Source of the DNA: Gymnothorax reevesii
Lineage: Eukaryota; Chordata; Actinopteri; Anguilliformes; Muraenidae
Assembly (NCBI GenBank): GCA_029721435.1
Contig: CM056586.1
Coordinates: 71,401,107 to 71,465,106 of the forward strand
Length of the DNA: 64,000 nucleotides
Direction: 5' to 3'
Within the stretch, counting starts at the first letter, position 1; each line of letters starts with the position of its first letter. Shown here in pieces: positions 57,101 to 64,000 of this stretch. A model generated the notes under the pieces. That model searched no databases and had not been told where the DNA came from. It was given only the letters and a program-made list of their open reading frames with translations. A program made the translations under genes and the position numbers.

Positions 57101-57922
57101 GTTGTTAGCTACTTAGTAAGTTCATAAGTCAAATTGCTTCTAATCAGCTAGCTAGCCAGCGAGCTAATCACTCAACACGGACCGCCACGATTCGTAAAGT
57201 TGCTGACCGTTGGAGATCCTTATATAACGTTAGTTAGAATAAGCCGGCTGAGTGAAAGGTACCTGAACCACAGCTACTGTAAAACTAACCAACGAGCTAA
57301 ACATCAACGTGACGTCAGCTTCACGGTAGGCCTCGCGTATCATGAGCTTCTGAAAACTGCTTCGATTGCTGGCAGGTCTCATGACAGGCGATTATAGTCA
57401 CCCAGGGTTAGCTGGCCAGCTATTCGCGTCTGCCCTGCTACCGTGCTATGTGCCACTTAAAGTAAATCTCCTCGCTTCAAAACTTTTTTCTAAAAAATAC
57501 GACTAGTTAATATTGGCTAACGTCAACTAGCTTCCTCAAACCGCTTGAAACATAAAGCTGGTTAGGTGGCAGCGCAAGCACAGTGCAATTTCAGTGCGGC
57601 GGCTAACGCTAGCTACCGCGCGTGCTTACACGGCTGCCGCTCCACTGACGTCAGGTAGCGCAGGCTAGCATTATTATCACCAGCTAGCATAGCAAGCGGG
57701 CTAAAACACGTAGCAGAACCTAACGTTACAGATGAATTAGCTTCCCGAAGCCCGCGCGGGCCACAGAGACCCGCGCTAACGCAGCGTGGACGGGCAGGTC
57801 GCGCGCTAGCCGGGGGTAGGCGGTTCGCTCCGCTCGCCGCTCACCTCGATTATTTTTTCCTTCTTCTTTTCTTGTGTTTTCTTACTACCAGATGCAGCCG
57901 GAGCCGGTTTCTTCGGAGGCAT
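38946..57922 (-). CDS. ZC3H15: Zinc finger CCCH domain-containing protein 15 / DFRP1, complete (gene overview)
   Basis: Ten coding exons join in frame to 428 codons plus TAG (human protein 426 residues). The product, DFRP1, binds and stabilises the translation-linked GTPase DRG1 in the cytoplasm. Order: lysine-rich N-terminus ([11 protein letters not shown]), [19 protein letters not shown] motif, first CCCH finger (Cys105, Cys113, Cys119, His123), second larger finger (Cys180, Cys198, Cys205, His209), the DRG-binding region (about 241-290, [20 protein letters not shown]), and an acidic tail ending [10 protein letters not shown]. All borders are GT-AG and codon phases agree. It lies upstream of ITGAV in the same orientation, as in human. 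Confidence 0.98.
39928..40063 (-). CDS. ZC3H15: ZC3H15 exon 9
   Basis: [20 protein letters not shown] then [20 protein letters not shown] and SEETD. It matches human ...[22 protein letters not shown]. Acceptor TTGCAG/ATG, donor ACG/GTGAGG, phase 1. Reading on past this donor leads to a spurious C-terminus. Confidence 0.94.
40417..40524 (-). CDS. ZC3H15: ZC3H15 exon 8
   Basis: [20 protein letters not shown] then [29 protein letters not shown] is conserved; the rest is acidic. Acceptor TGTAG/GTC, donor GAG/GTGGGT. Confidence 0.96.
41429..41619. mobile_element. piggyBac-type MITE, copy 2
   Basis: Ends CCCTTAGAGCACTG (41,433) and GTGCTAAATGC-complement to AAGGG (41,615) with TTAA on the right (41,616-41,619) and TTGA on the left. 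It shares CAACTTGTTTAAAAGAGCTC and the tail with copy 1 at 18.8 kb. The second hairpin arm is missing here. Confidence 0.75.
41853..41999 (-). CDS. ZC3H15: ZC3H15 exon 7: DRG1-binding region
   Basis: [19 protein letters not shown] then [20 protein letters not shown] and [10 protein letters not shown]. This is the conserved DFRP region, probably a coiled helix. Acceptor TTCAG/CGA, donor GGG/GTGAGT. Confidence 0.98.
42245..42430 (-). CDS. ZC3H15: ZC3H15 exon 6: second CCCH finger
   Basis: [39 protein letters not shown] and a Lys/Glu-rich helix ending LEELIENE. The finger is C-x17-C-x6-C-x3-H. Acceptor CTTAG/GTT (restoring QIVC as in human). The donor is unusual, GAG/GTCCGT. Confidence 0.96.
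42812..42901. mobile_element. Harbinger-type fold-back MITE, short copy
   Basis: Begins AGCCGCTTTCACACCGGACG and ends with the near-perfect complement ...GTGTGAAAGCGGCT. Flanked by TAA (42,809-42,811 and 42,902-42,904), the TWA duplication of PIF/Harbinger elements. At 90 bp it lacks the central part of the two longer copies. Confidence 0.85.
43963..44122. mobile_element. Harbinger-type fold-back MITE, long copy
   Basis: A 160-bp near-complete palindrome (AGCTGCATTCACACCGGACG ... GCGACAGCGGCT), centre ACGCGAATACGCGTGTATTC. Flanks TTA and GTA suggest a decayed TTA duplication. Confidence 0.85.
44787..44811 (+). repeat. Poly(A) tract
   Basis: An unbroken run of about 22 A. No retroposed sequence could be recognised before it. 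Confidence 0.8.
45358..45449 (-). CDS. ZC3H15: ZC3H15 exon 5
   Basis: [19 protein letters not shown] then [12 protein letters not shown], nearly identical to human. Acceptor CGCAG/AC, donor ATT/GTAAGC, phase 0. Confidence 0.98.
45631..46460 (+). mobile_element. Tc1-like element, internally deleted
   Basis: Left end TACAATGAACTAAAATATTA and right-end complement TACACTGAACAAAAATATTA share the inner GCCCCATGTCAAAT. Only the C-terminal third of the transposase remains on the plus strand (about 45,932-46,204: [20 protein letters not shown], then [18 protein letters not shown]). The parts with the first two catalytic aspartates are gone. Confidence 0.88.
47297..47449. mobile_element. Harbinger-type fold-back MITE, third copy
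   Basis: 153 bp, AGCCGCTTTCACACTGGACG ... GATGCGAAAGCAGCT, with exact TTA flanks (47,294-47,296 and 47,450-47,452). Its centre (GTCTTTGCATTGACTTTGAA) matches the long copy at 43,963. Confidence 0.85.
48107..48658 (-). mobile_element. Tc1-like element, truncated
   Basis: Starts ACAGTGGGGAAAATAAGTAT (about 48,107), a common fish Tc1 end, with the same TAAGTATTTGACCCC word again at 48,282. It ends in a T-rich run at about 48,642-48,658 without a right end. Minus-strand transposase fragments only ([20 protein letters not shown]). Confidence 0.75.
48660..49376. mobile_element. Non-coding element with inverted arms
   Basis: TTTGAAATAAAACTGACCTTGC near 48,675 (shown here in over-lapping words TTTGAAATAAAA and ACTGACCTTGC) is inverted near 49,100 (GCAAGGTCAGT, TATTTCAAAC). 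CAGCAGCAGC arms lie further in. The right end resembles TCCTGAACTACTCCTTTAA; the left end seems lost at the Tc1 junction. A 22-codon ORF lies inside. Confidence 0.5.
49790..49942 (-). CDS. ZC3H15: ZC3H15 exon 4: first CCCH finger
   Basis: [17 protein letters not shown] then [20 protein letters not shown] and [14 protein letters not shown]. The C-x7-C-x5-C-x3-H finger is intact. Acceptor CTGCAG/GT, donor AAGG/GTAGAA. Confidence 0.98.
52400..52630 (+). repeat. Hairpin-tailed repeat, copy 8
   Basis: ACACGGACAGAGACAGACGG leads to a strong hairpin at 52,595-52,625 (TACCC/GGGTA and TCGGCCTGA/TCAGGCCGA, one bulged T) followed by A6. Left border approximate. Confidence 0.7.
55945..56200 (-). repeat. 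Dispersed fish repeat with CAAA tract, copy A
   Basis: Read on the minus strand it matches 61,150-61,350 on the plus strand: GGCCAGATTCACC, TGACCCAGA, GTGTGxGAGGGGC, GTGCCxGGCACCACTTGTT. The (CAAA)n/(CA)n microsatellite at 56,094-56,145 is part of it. The GCCCCGCCTGAGGACGG end can fold. Confidence 0.8.
56094..56145 (+). repeat. (CAAA)n microsatellite with CA interruption
   Basis: About eight CAAA units, then five CA, then CAAACAAAC. It lies 107 bases downstream of ZC3H15 exon 3 in transcription order. Confidence 0.95.
56252..56360 (-). CDS. ZC3H15: ZC3H15 exon 3
   Basis: [20 protein letters not shown] then [17 protein letters not shown]. Acceptor TTCCAG/ATT, donor AAAG/GTACGC, phase 1. A 6.3 kb intron follows. 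Confidence 0.98.
56702..56803 (-). CDS. ZC3H15: ZC3H15 exon 2
   Basis: Thirty-four codons, [19 protein letters not shown] then [15 protein letters not shown], nearly identical to human. Acceptor CTTAAG/GAC, donor CAG/GTAGTA. Confidence 0.98.
56804..57844. other. ZC3H15 intron 1
   Basis: 1.0 kb. Its first 300 bases (57,540-57,844) are GC- and CpG-rich and belong to the promoter island. No repeats seen. Confidence 0.7.
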
Positions 57923-58065
57923 ATCGATAAGAGGTTAGCAGCTGCAAAATTCACGCCAAGTCCGAAATCGTGTCCCGCAGCCCTTCACTGAGGCGCTCCC
58001 TCCTCAACTGGGATTTCTCGCGAGGCCGAGGGCCCAAGTGACAGTTTCGCAAAGCATTGTGGGTA
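57580..58065 (-). promoter_or_regulatory. ZC3H15: ZC3H15 CpG-rich promoter
   Basis: A CpG-rich block spanning exon 1. TCTCGCGAGG at 58,016-58,025 is one base from the housekeeping-promoter motif TCTCGCGAGA. About 25 bases further out, GCATTGTGGGTA (complement TACCCACAATGC) resembles the ZNF143/SBS-type element. No TATA box, as expected for a broadly expressed gene. The transcription start is probably between 57,950 and 58,020 (inference). Confidence 0.6.
57845..57922 (-). CDS. ZC3H15: ZC3H15 exon 1
   Basis: Residues 1-26, [15 protein letters not shown] then [11 protein letters not shown]. The ATG at 57,922 matches the family N-terminus. Donor GAG/GTGAGC, phase 0. Confidence 0.97.
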
Positions 58066-58544
58066 TCATAATGTATTTCAGTACTGAGAGTGGCAACGTC
58101 AGGCCGCTGTAGGAACCGTAAATTCCCACTAATTATACCAGGCTCCTTTCGCTATTAATTTCGAAGTACTTCCCGTTTTTTTCCTTTATTATTACTATTT
58201 TGAAATTAATTAATATTTTTTTGGCAGAATCATCGATACAAAAATCAACAAGAATACATATGGCAATGGCCACAAAAAGACAATGAAAAGTACAAAAATA
58301 CAGGAAAATAAAATAAGTTATCAGAAAAGGAAATATGCTCCCAGCCCCCACCATCTAATCTCAGAAATCCCAAATGATCAAATGGCGCCAGTCTTGGACC
58401 TCTTTGATACGCAAAGCAAATTCAGCAAAAAATACTGAACAGTATTTGAGTTCTGCTCTGGAAACTACGTTGTAAAGAAAATCCAAAAAATGAAAGCCAC
58501 AGACTCAAAATCTTCCATGATTATAGCTTTCCTTCAGCACTAAC

Positions 58545-60150
58545 TACAATCCCAATTCTGAAATAGCTGGGACAAAGATTAAATTGTGAAAATAATCCAA
58601 AAAAAAAAAAATGCAATGACTTTCAGATCACATGAGCCAGTAAGTTATTCACAAAAGTACACAGATAACATTACAAATGTTGAAACTGAGAGATTTTACA
58701 TTTTTTATCCACAAAATGAGCTTATTTCAAATTTTCTGGCTGCAACAGGTATCAAAAAAGTTGGGACACAGGCAAAAAAGGGCTGAAAAAGCAATTAATT
58801 TGTAAGAGAATCAGCTGAAAGAACTTATAGCAAGTAATGAAGTTAACTGGCATCAGGTGTGTAACATGATTGGCTATAAGAGGTATGTCTTAGAGAGGCT
58901 GAGTCTCTCAGAAGTAAAGATGACCTGAGGCTTTTAAACCTGTGACAGCTTGCGTAAAAAAATTGTGGAATACTTTAAAAACGATGTTCCTCAACGTCAA
59001 ATTGCAAAGGCTTTGAAGGTCTTATCATTGACAGTGCATATCATCATCACAAAATTCAGAGAAACTGGAAAAATCTCTGTGTAAGGGACAAAACCGAAGA
59101 CCATTACTGCATGCCCATGATCTTCGGGCCCTCAGGCGCCACTGCATCACTCACTAGCAAGATTCTGTCATCGACATTACTAAATCGGCCCAGGAACACT
59201 TCAAGAAACCACTGTCTGTAAACACAGTCCACCGTGCCATCCACAGATGCCACCTAAAACTCTCTTGCAAAAAGGAATCCATTATTGAGCATGATCCAGA
59301 AGAGCTGCCATGTTCTGTGGGCCAAGGCTCATTTAAAATGGACTGTAGCAAAGTGGCAAAGTGTCCTGTGGTCAGACGAGTTCAAATTTGACATTCTTGT
59401 GGATATCGATGGACGTTTTGTCCTCCGGGCTCAACAGGAGAAAGACCACCCCTCCTGTTATCAGTGTTCAGTTCAAAAGCCAGCATCTCTGATGGTATGG
59501 GGATGCATTAGTGCATATGGTCTGGGACACTTGCATATTTTAAACACCATGAATGCTGAAAGGTATGTAAAGGTTTTAGAGCAACATATGCTCCCCTCCA
59601 GATGACATCTATTCCAGGGAAGGCCTTGTGTATTTTAGCAGGTTAATGCAAAACCACATACTGCAGCCATTACAACGGCCTGGCTTCATCGTAGAAGAGT
59701 CCGTGTGCTGAACTGGCCTGCCTGCAGTCCTGATTTTTCACCGATTGAGAATATTTGGCCCATAATTAGATGAAAAGTCTGTCAAAGGAGACCCAAAACT
59801 CTCCAGTAGCTGGAAGCCAGTATTAAACAAGAGTGGGATCAAATTCCAATGGCTAAACTGAAGAAACTTGTCTCCTCAATGCCCAGACGCCTCCACTCAG
59901 TGTTAAAAAGAGGTGATGCTACACCATAGTAAACAGACCCCTGTCCCAACTTTTTTGAGACCTGTAGCAGCCATCAAATTTGAAATGAGCTTGTTTGCTG
60001 ATAAAATTGTAAAATTTCTCAGTTTAAACATTAGCTATATTATCTCTGTTACATGGTGAATGAAATACTGGCTGGTGTGATTTGAATGTCATTGCATTTT
60101 GATTTATTCACAATTTAAACTGTCCCAACTATTTCGGACTTGGGGTTGTA
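58545..60150 (+). mobile_element. Tc1-like transposon, decayed
   Basis: Left end CAATCCCAATTCTGAAATAG and right-end complement CAACCCCAAGTCCGAAATAG with TA at both borders (58,545-58,546 and 60,149-60,150). Inner TIR words GGGACA and TTAAATTGTG are shared. It carries a broken plus-strand transposase. Confidence 0.9.
58960..59930 (+). pseudogene. Tc1-like transposase relic
   Basis: Fragments in several frames: [20 protein letters not shown] (first catalytic Asp), [20 protein letters not shown], and later LNWPACSPDFSPIENIWP (third acidic residue). Stops and frameshifts separate them. The longest open piece is 59,285-59,605. Confidence 0.88.
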
Positions 60151-61149
60151 TATTAGATGATCCTTAATTGATCCCCAGAGGACAAATGCATCCACTTCTG
60201 TATTGCCATGAAACTATTAGACTCCTGAGATTTCAAAAAAGTTGGGACAGGTGCTCGGTTATCACAGAGTAATATCACCATTCTGTCACAACCCTTGAGT
60301 GAATCCCTTTCCTGTCTCCGCCCACCCAGCAAGTGATGTGTCTTTTAGATAATCTGTGTCTTTTAATTGGCTTACATCCTGTGTGCTTTTCTCACCAGTT
60401 GTTTTGCATTCGTGGTTCCCTTCCCTCGTGTGTGTTTGCAGATTTATACCCCTTACTTTGAGCGCCCAAGTTGCTGGATTGTCATGTCCTATATGCCCTT
60501 TAGTAGCCATTCAGTATTGCTTAGTAAAAGTCTACTGTCTTTGGAAATCATTCCTAATCTGTGATGATACTTAAATATGGAACTGCTCTTCCTTGTTCCA
60601 TTAATAGGAACAATGGCCAAACCCTCACACTCCGCCTCCATGATCAGTATCGCAATCCTATTCGTCAAACTTCAGTCTGCTCCTCTGCCCAGTTGATTAG
60701 GAACAATCACCCAAGCCTTCTGCGGTTATAAGTATTGGGACTACACTCCAGCTAAACTTCACGGTCCTGCCATCAGACAGTTTGGCTCTGGCAAACTGCA
60801 CACTCCATCTGGCAGCTGTCTCGGATTACCACTGGACGGACATGGATGTGCCCAAGCCTGTACCATCCAACTGAACTGTGTCACTCTGCTCTGGGCTCTG
60901 TCCCTCTGTCAAAACTGTATTAATATCAATAAATCCTACTATTGGATTGTACTCTGATTCTGTATTTGGTTCCTAGTCAGGATAATGGTGCCAATCCTTT
61001 TGACAAAACTCACCATGCGTTTGAGAACTGAGGCCAATTATTGTTGGCATTTTGGAGATGGAATTTTTTTCACTTTTTTGACACAATACTGAGGCCGCTC
61101 AGCAGTCATCAGATTTTTACAAATTGGTATGCTAAGATCTTTGAAATAA

Positions 61150-61350
61150 TTTATTGGTTCAGTTTGTTTCTGTGTTTGTGTTTTTGTTCGCATGTTTGTT
61201 AACACTCTCGCGGAAAAACTAATGGCCAGATTCACCCCAAATTCGATATAGGGATTGCCACTGACCCAGAATAGATCCCAAGTGAATTTTGTACAAACAG
61301 GTGAAAGTATGTGCGAGGGGCGGGGTTTCTCGTGCCTGGCACCACTTGTT
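61150..61350 (+). repeat. Dispersed fish repeat, copy B
   Basis: Plus-strand match to the repeat at 55,945-56,200, with GTTTGTTAACACTCTCGCGG, GGCCAGATTCACCCCAAATT and TGCGAGGGGCGGGGTTTC. The microsatellite is shorter and partly decayed (TTTGTTTCTGTGTTTG). Confidence 0.8.
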
Positions 61351-62083
61351 AGTACTTTCTTCAGTTACAAATGGGCGAAAGAGAATTTTTAAAATACACC
61401 TTTACGCTTTCATCAGCATATTGAACACTGTACAAACTTTCTGAGAGTCTTCAGAACATAATGCTCAGGTAACACATTTTGTCTTTACTCTGAAATCCGC
61501 CTAGATGCAGTTTGGTTCATTTTACTCCCTCCATTCTAATGAACAGTCCTTGATTGAGGCTCAGACACACTTTCCGCAGTCCACATCCGCAGGCAGCTCT
61601 GGACAGGTACCGGTCATTCAGACACAGACATACGGTTCCGAGTCACGCCACTATTGAGGGTCCACGTTAGGTCTGGTGTTCCACATGTGCGCATGTTGTG
61701 TATGTTCTTTAGCAACATATCAGAGTGCATCACAAATCACATCATATGCTTACGCTTCTCATGCCCATTTATTGATAATCTTTAACATTTTTGGATGAAA
61801 ATAAATGCAATTCGTACCAGACATCTGTTTTTATTTTTTATTCTTTCTAACTAACTAAGAGCCAGCTTTTTGACGGGACAAACAGACAGGCTTTGGCTGC
61901 AGTGCCGACAGACTTGTCATGTGGTGTTTCTCTGGGCCCTGGTCAGAACAAACACATTCATTAGGGACAGAAGCAACAAGCAGGTTTTAGTGTACATGGT
62001 ATGTGACTAACGGGACTTCAAAAACAACCAATATTTTATTTATTTCAACATTCCACTCAGTTATTTTATTTTAATCTATAATA

Positions 62084-62275
62084 CGATGCCTGTCTGTCTG
62101 TGTGTATGTACACGTTTTTCTCCCACATTTCTCAACATATTAACACCGAATTTGGTGTGAATATCCACTTGGACACCAGGAAGGACTTGACTTCGCCGAT
62201 TTTTGAAAAATGGTCATGCACGCAAAAAAATGGCAATTTCACTCTGGGTAGCGGGTAGCAGCTAGTATTATATAA
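62084..62275 (+). repeat. Dispersed 190-bp repeat, copy B
   Basis: Second copy of the unit at 14,885-15,072, same orientation. It continues to GGGTAGCGGGTAGCAGCTAG, more than copy A. No coding content. Confidence 0.85.
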
Positions 62276-64000
62276 GTGAACATTTTTATGCTGATATGTT
62301 TCTTTCTGGCCCAGATTCTTCATAGCATTTCATAGACAACATGTTCATGAGACATTAAATATGTTGTTATATATTTTTGTAAGGTAAGGTTTTGTAAGGT
62401 ACAGTTTACCAACCAAGCACAGAACATGTTGGGGTATTATAATTACAAGTAAAAAAGAAAAGACATAAACATGAAATGTCCGGCAAATAAAAGTGAAAAT
62501 AGAAAATCCTTGTGGAGGGGTCTATGGGGGGAGACAGTGTGCGTGTGTGTCAGTGTGCGGGGGAGGGCGGTGCGGATTACTCATAAGCCATGAAGGAAAA
62601 GTTTGATTTCCGATGTGCGAGGTGATGATAGATGATGAATTTCAAACATAAATGGGGAGGGGATTCCCAGAGCCAGGGAAAATCGCTCGGGGGGGGAAAG
62701 GCTCTGTCACCAAAATAGCAGAAGTTCAATTTTTGGGTGATGAGGCTGTCAGAAGTAGAGGAGGAAGCTGAGAGATCTGTGCGGGGAGAAGGGGGGAGCA
62801 TGTGATGGCTGTCTTTTTCAGCATTAGTATTGAAGCAGGAAACTTGTTTGAAGGGACTCTGCAGTCAGTGAGGAGTCGGTGAGGATCACTCAGGATGTGG
62901 ATGAACTGCTCATGAGGCTTTAATGCGTGGAGTCTGCACGTTCATCCATAGTTTGCCTGGGTGTCTTCCAGGTACTCTGGTTTCCTCCCACAGTTCAAAG
63001 ACATCCATGTCAGGCTAACTGCAGACTCTACAGCAGTGTGAGTGAATGGCATGTGATTCCTAACATGCTTTGGGGAGACCATACATGGTGACACAACATA
63101 AACATCAGGGAAGTGATGAAAGCGTACATAAGTGTACATACATAAATAAATAATGCAGAGAAATGGAAATTTAAATTTTTGCTGCAGACATTTTCAGCAC
63201 TGATAGCTTTCCAGAAAAAAAAAAACAAACAAAAAAAAAAAACTCTGAGTACCCTTATAATGCCAAATGTATCTTTTCACTTTTTATTAAATAAATTCGC
63301 CGGAGAAAATGTCACACCTGATTGCATTTTAAGAGTGAAAAAACAAAAAATGAAAATGCTGCTGTAACCCTCTCCTTATAATCACGAATTATTCTCTTGG
63401 ATGACACGTCACAAACGATCATTTAGCGGGAACGTAAATATGCTTTCCACTGTGAGACGGCATATTTCTGTTCGGCTAAACAGTGTCTCTGCATCCTGCA
63501 TTTCCTTCATTGCCACCAGAGGGCAGTGTTTACGTACTGTTCTTGTAAAGGTGGTATTAAAATTAGGAGTGAGAAACCATCAATGGCAACCCAAGTTTAA
63601 AACACGACTTTGTGATTTTCTTCTTTTTGCGTGGTGTTAGTGCTCATTACTAAAACTATGATAATGAATAAATGAAATGAAGCTCCGTCAAATGAATATG
63701 GACGAGATTAATTAGAGAACAGGATTTTTTTCTGTGAATGGGAAAATGCGTTGCGTTAGATTTTCTTTTCTGCGCAACAATCAGTAATAGCAGCGAAACT
63801 ACTTTTAAATCTTTATTGCTGATGTTTGTTGCGGCTAACTATTCAATGAATCAAGACTTTTCTTAGTACTTAAGAGCTTGGCTGAGTGATCTACAAGCCA
63901 CCCTAATCACCCATTACTTGCACACATAATTGTCAGCATCGGTGTTCTTTATGCTAATGGAGAGGGAATTGGCTCATTTACTTTTGTGATCGCATTCCTC

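Larger units (their letters stand above)
58066..64000. other. Gene-free region upstream of ZC3H15
   Basis: No exon recognised on either strand. It contains a decayed Tc1-like element (58,545-60,150), two dispersed repeats (61.15 and 62.08 kb) and a short stretch with the fish-repeat words CAGGTACTCTGGTTTCCTCC (about 62,970). 60.3-61.0, 61.4-62.0 and 63.1-64.0 kb hold nothing I can name. Confidence 0.65.

Noticed and set aside
60290..60960. LTR of a retrotransposon
   Set aside because: The TGTCACAACCC start and gene-like composition suggested an LTR, but no second LTR, primer binding site or matching TGT...ACA ends were found in the window.

Overview
This window is vertebrate nuclear DNA, most likely from a ray-finned fish. 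It holds two spliced genes, both on the minus strand and with standard GT-AG introns. ZC3H15 (10 coding exons, about 57.9 to 38.9 kb) is complete. ITGAV, integrin alpha-V, runs from its start codon at 31,498 off the left edge, so only coding exons 1-17 (about 565 of roughly 1,040 residues) are present. The two genes are also neighbours in the same relative orientation in human, which supports both calls. The abundance of Tc1-like elements fits a fish; I cannot name the species.

Layout from left to right: 1-31.5 kb is ITGAV, read right to left. Its exons encode the signal peptide, the seven-bladed beta-propeller with four calcium loops, and the start of the thigh domain. Intron 10 (12.9-19.4 kb) holds a 2.7 kb minisatellite of 54-bp units, followed by two palindromic AGGTCATGACCT motifs. 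Introns 2, 15, 16 and 17 hold many repeats. 31.5-38.9 kb is intergenic and holds several decayed Tc1-like elements. 38.9-57.9 kb is ZC3H15, whose introns carry three related fold-back MITEs, a piggyBac-type MITE and Tc1 remnants. 57.9-64 kb is the ZC3H15 promoter followed by gene-free DNA with a decayed Tc1 element and other repeats.

The two genes do not share a pathway that can be seen here. ZC3H15 (DFRP1) is a cytoplasmic CCCH zinc-finger partner of the GTPase DRG1. ITGAV is the alpha subunit of RGD-binding integrins at the cell surface. Almost every long ORF outside their exons is a shadow, a transposase relic or a by-product of the minisatellite.

The most notable non-gene signals are the indel-free minisatellite, the palindromic nuclear-receptor-like sites beside it, and a dispersed family of repeats ending in hairpins whose arms differ between copies while staying complementary.
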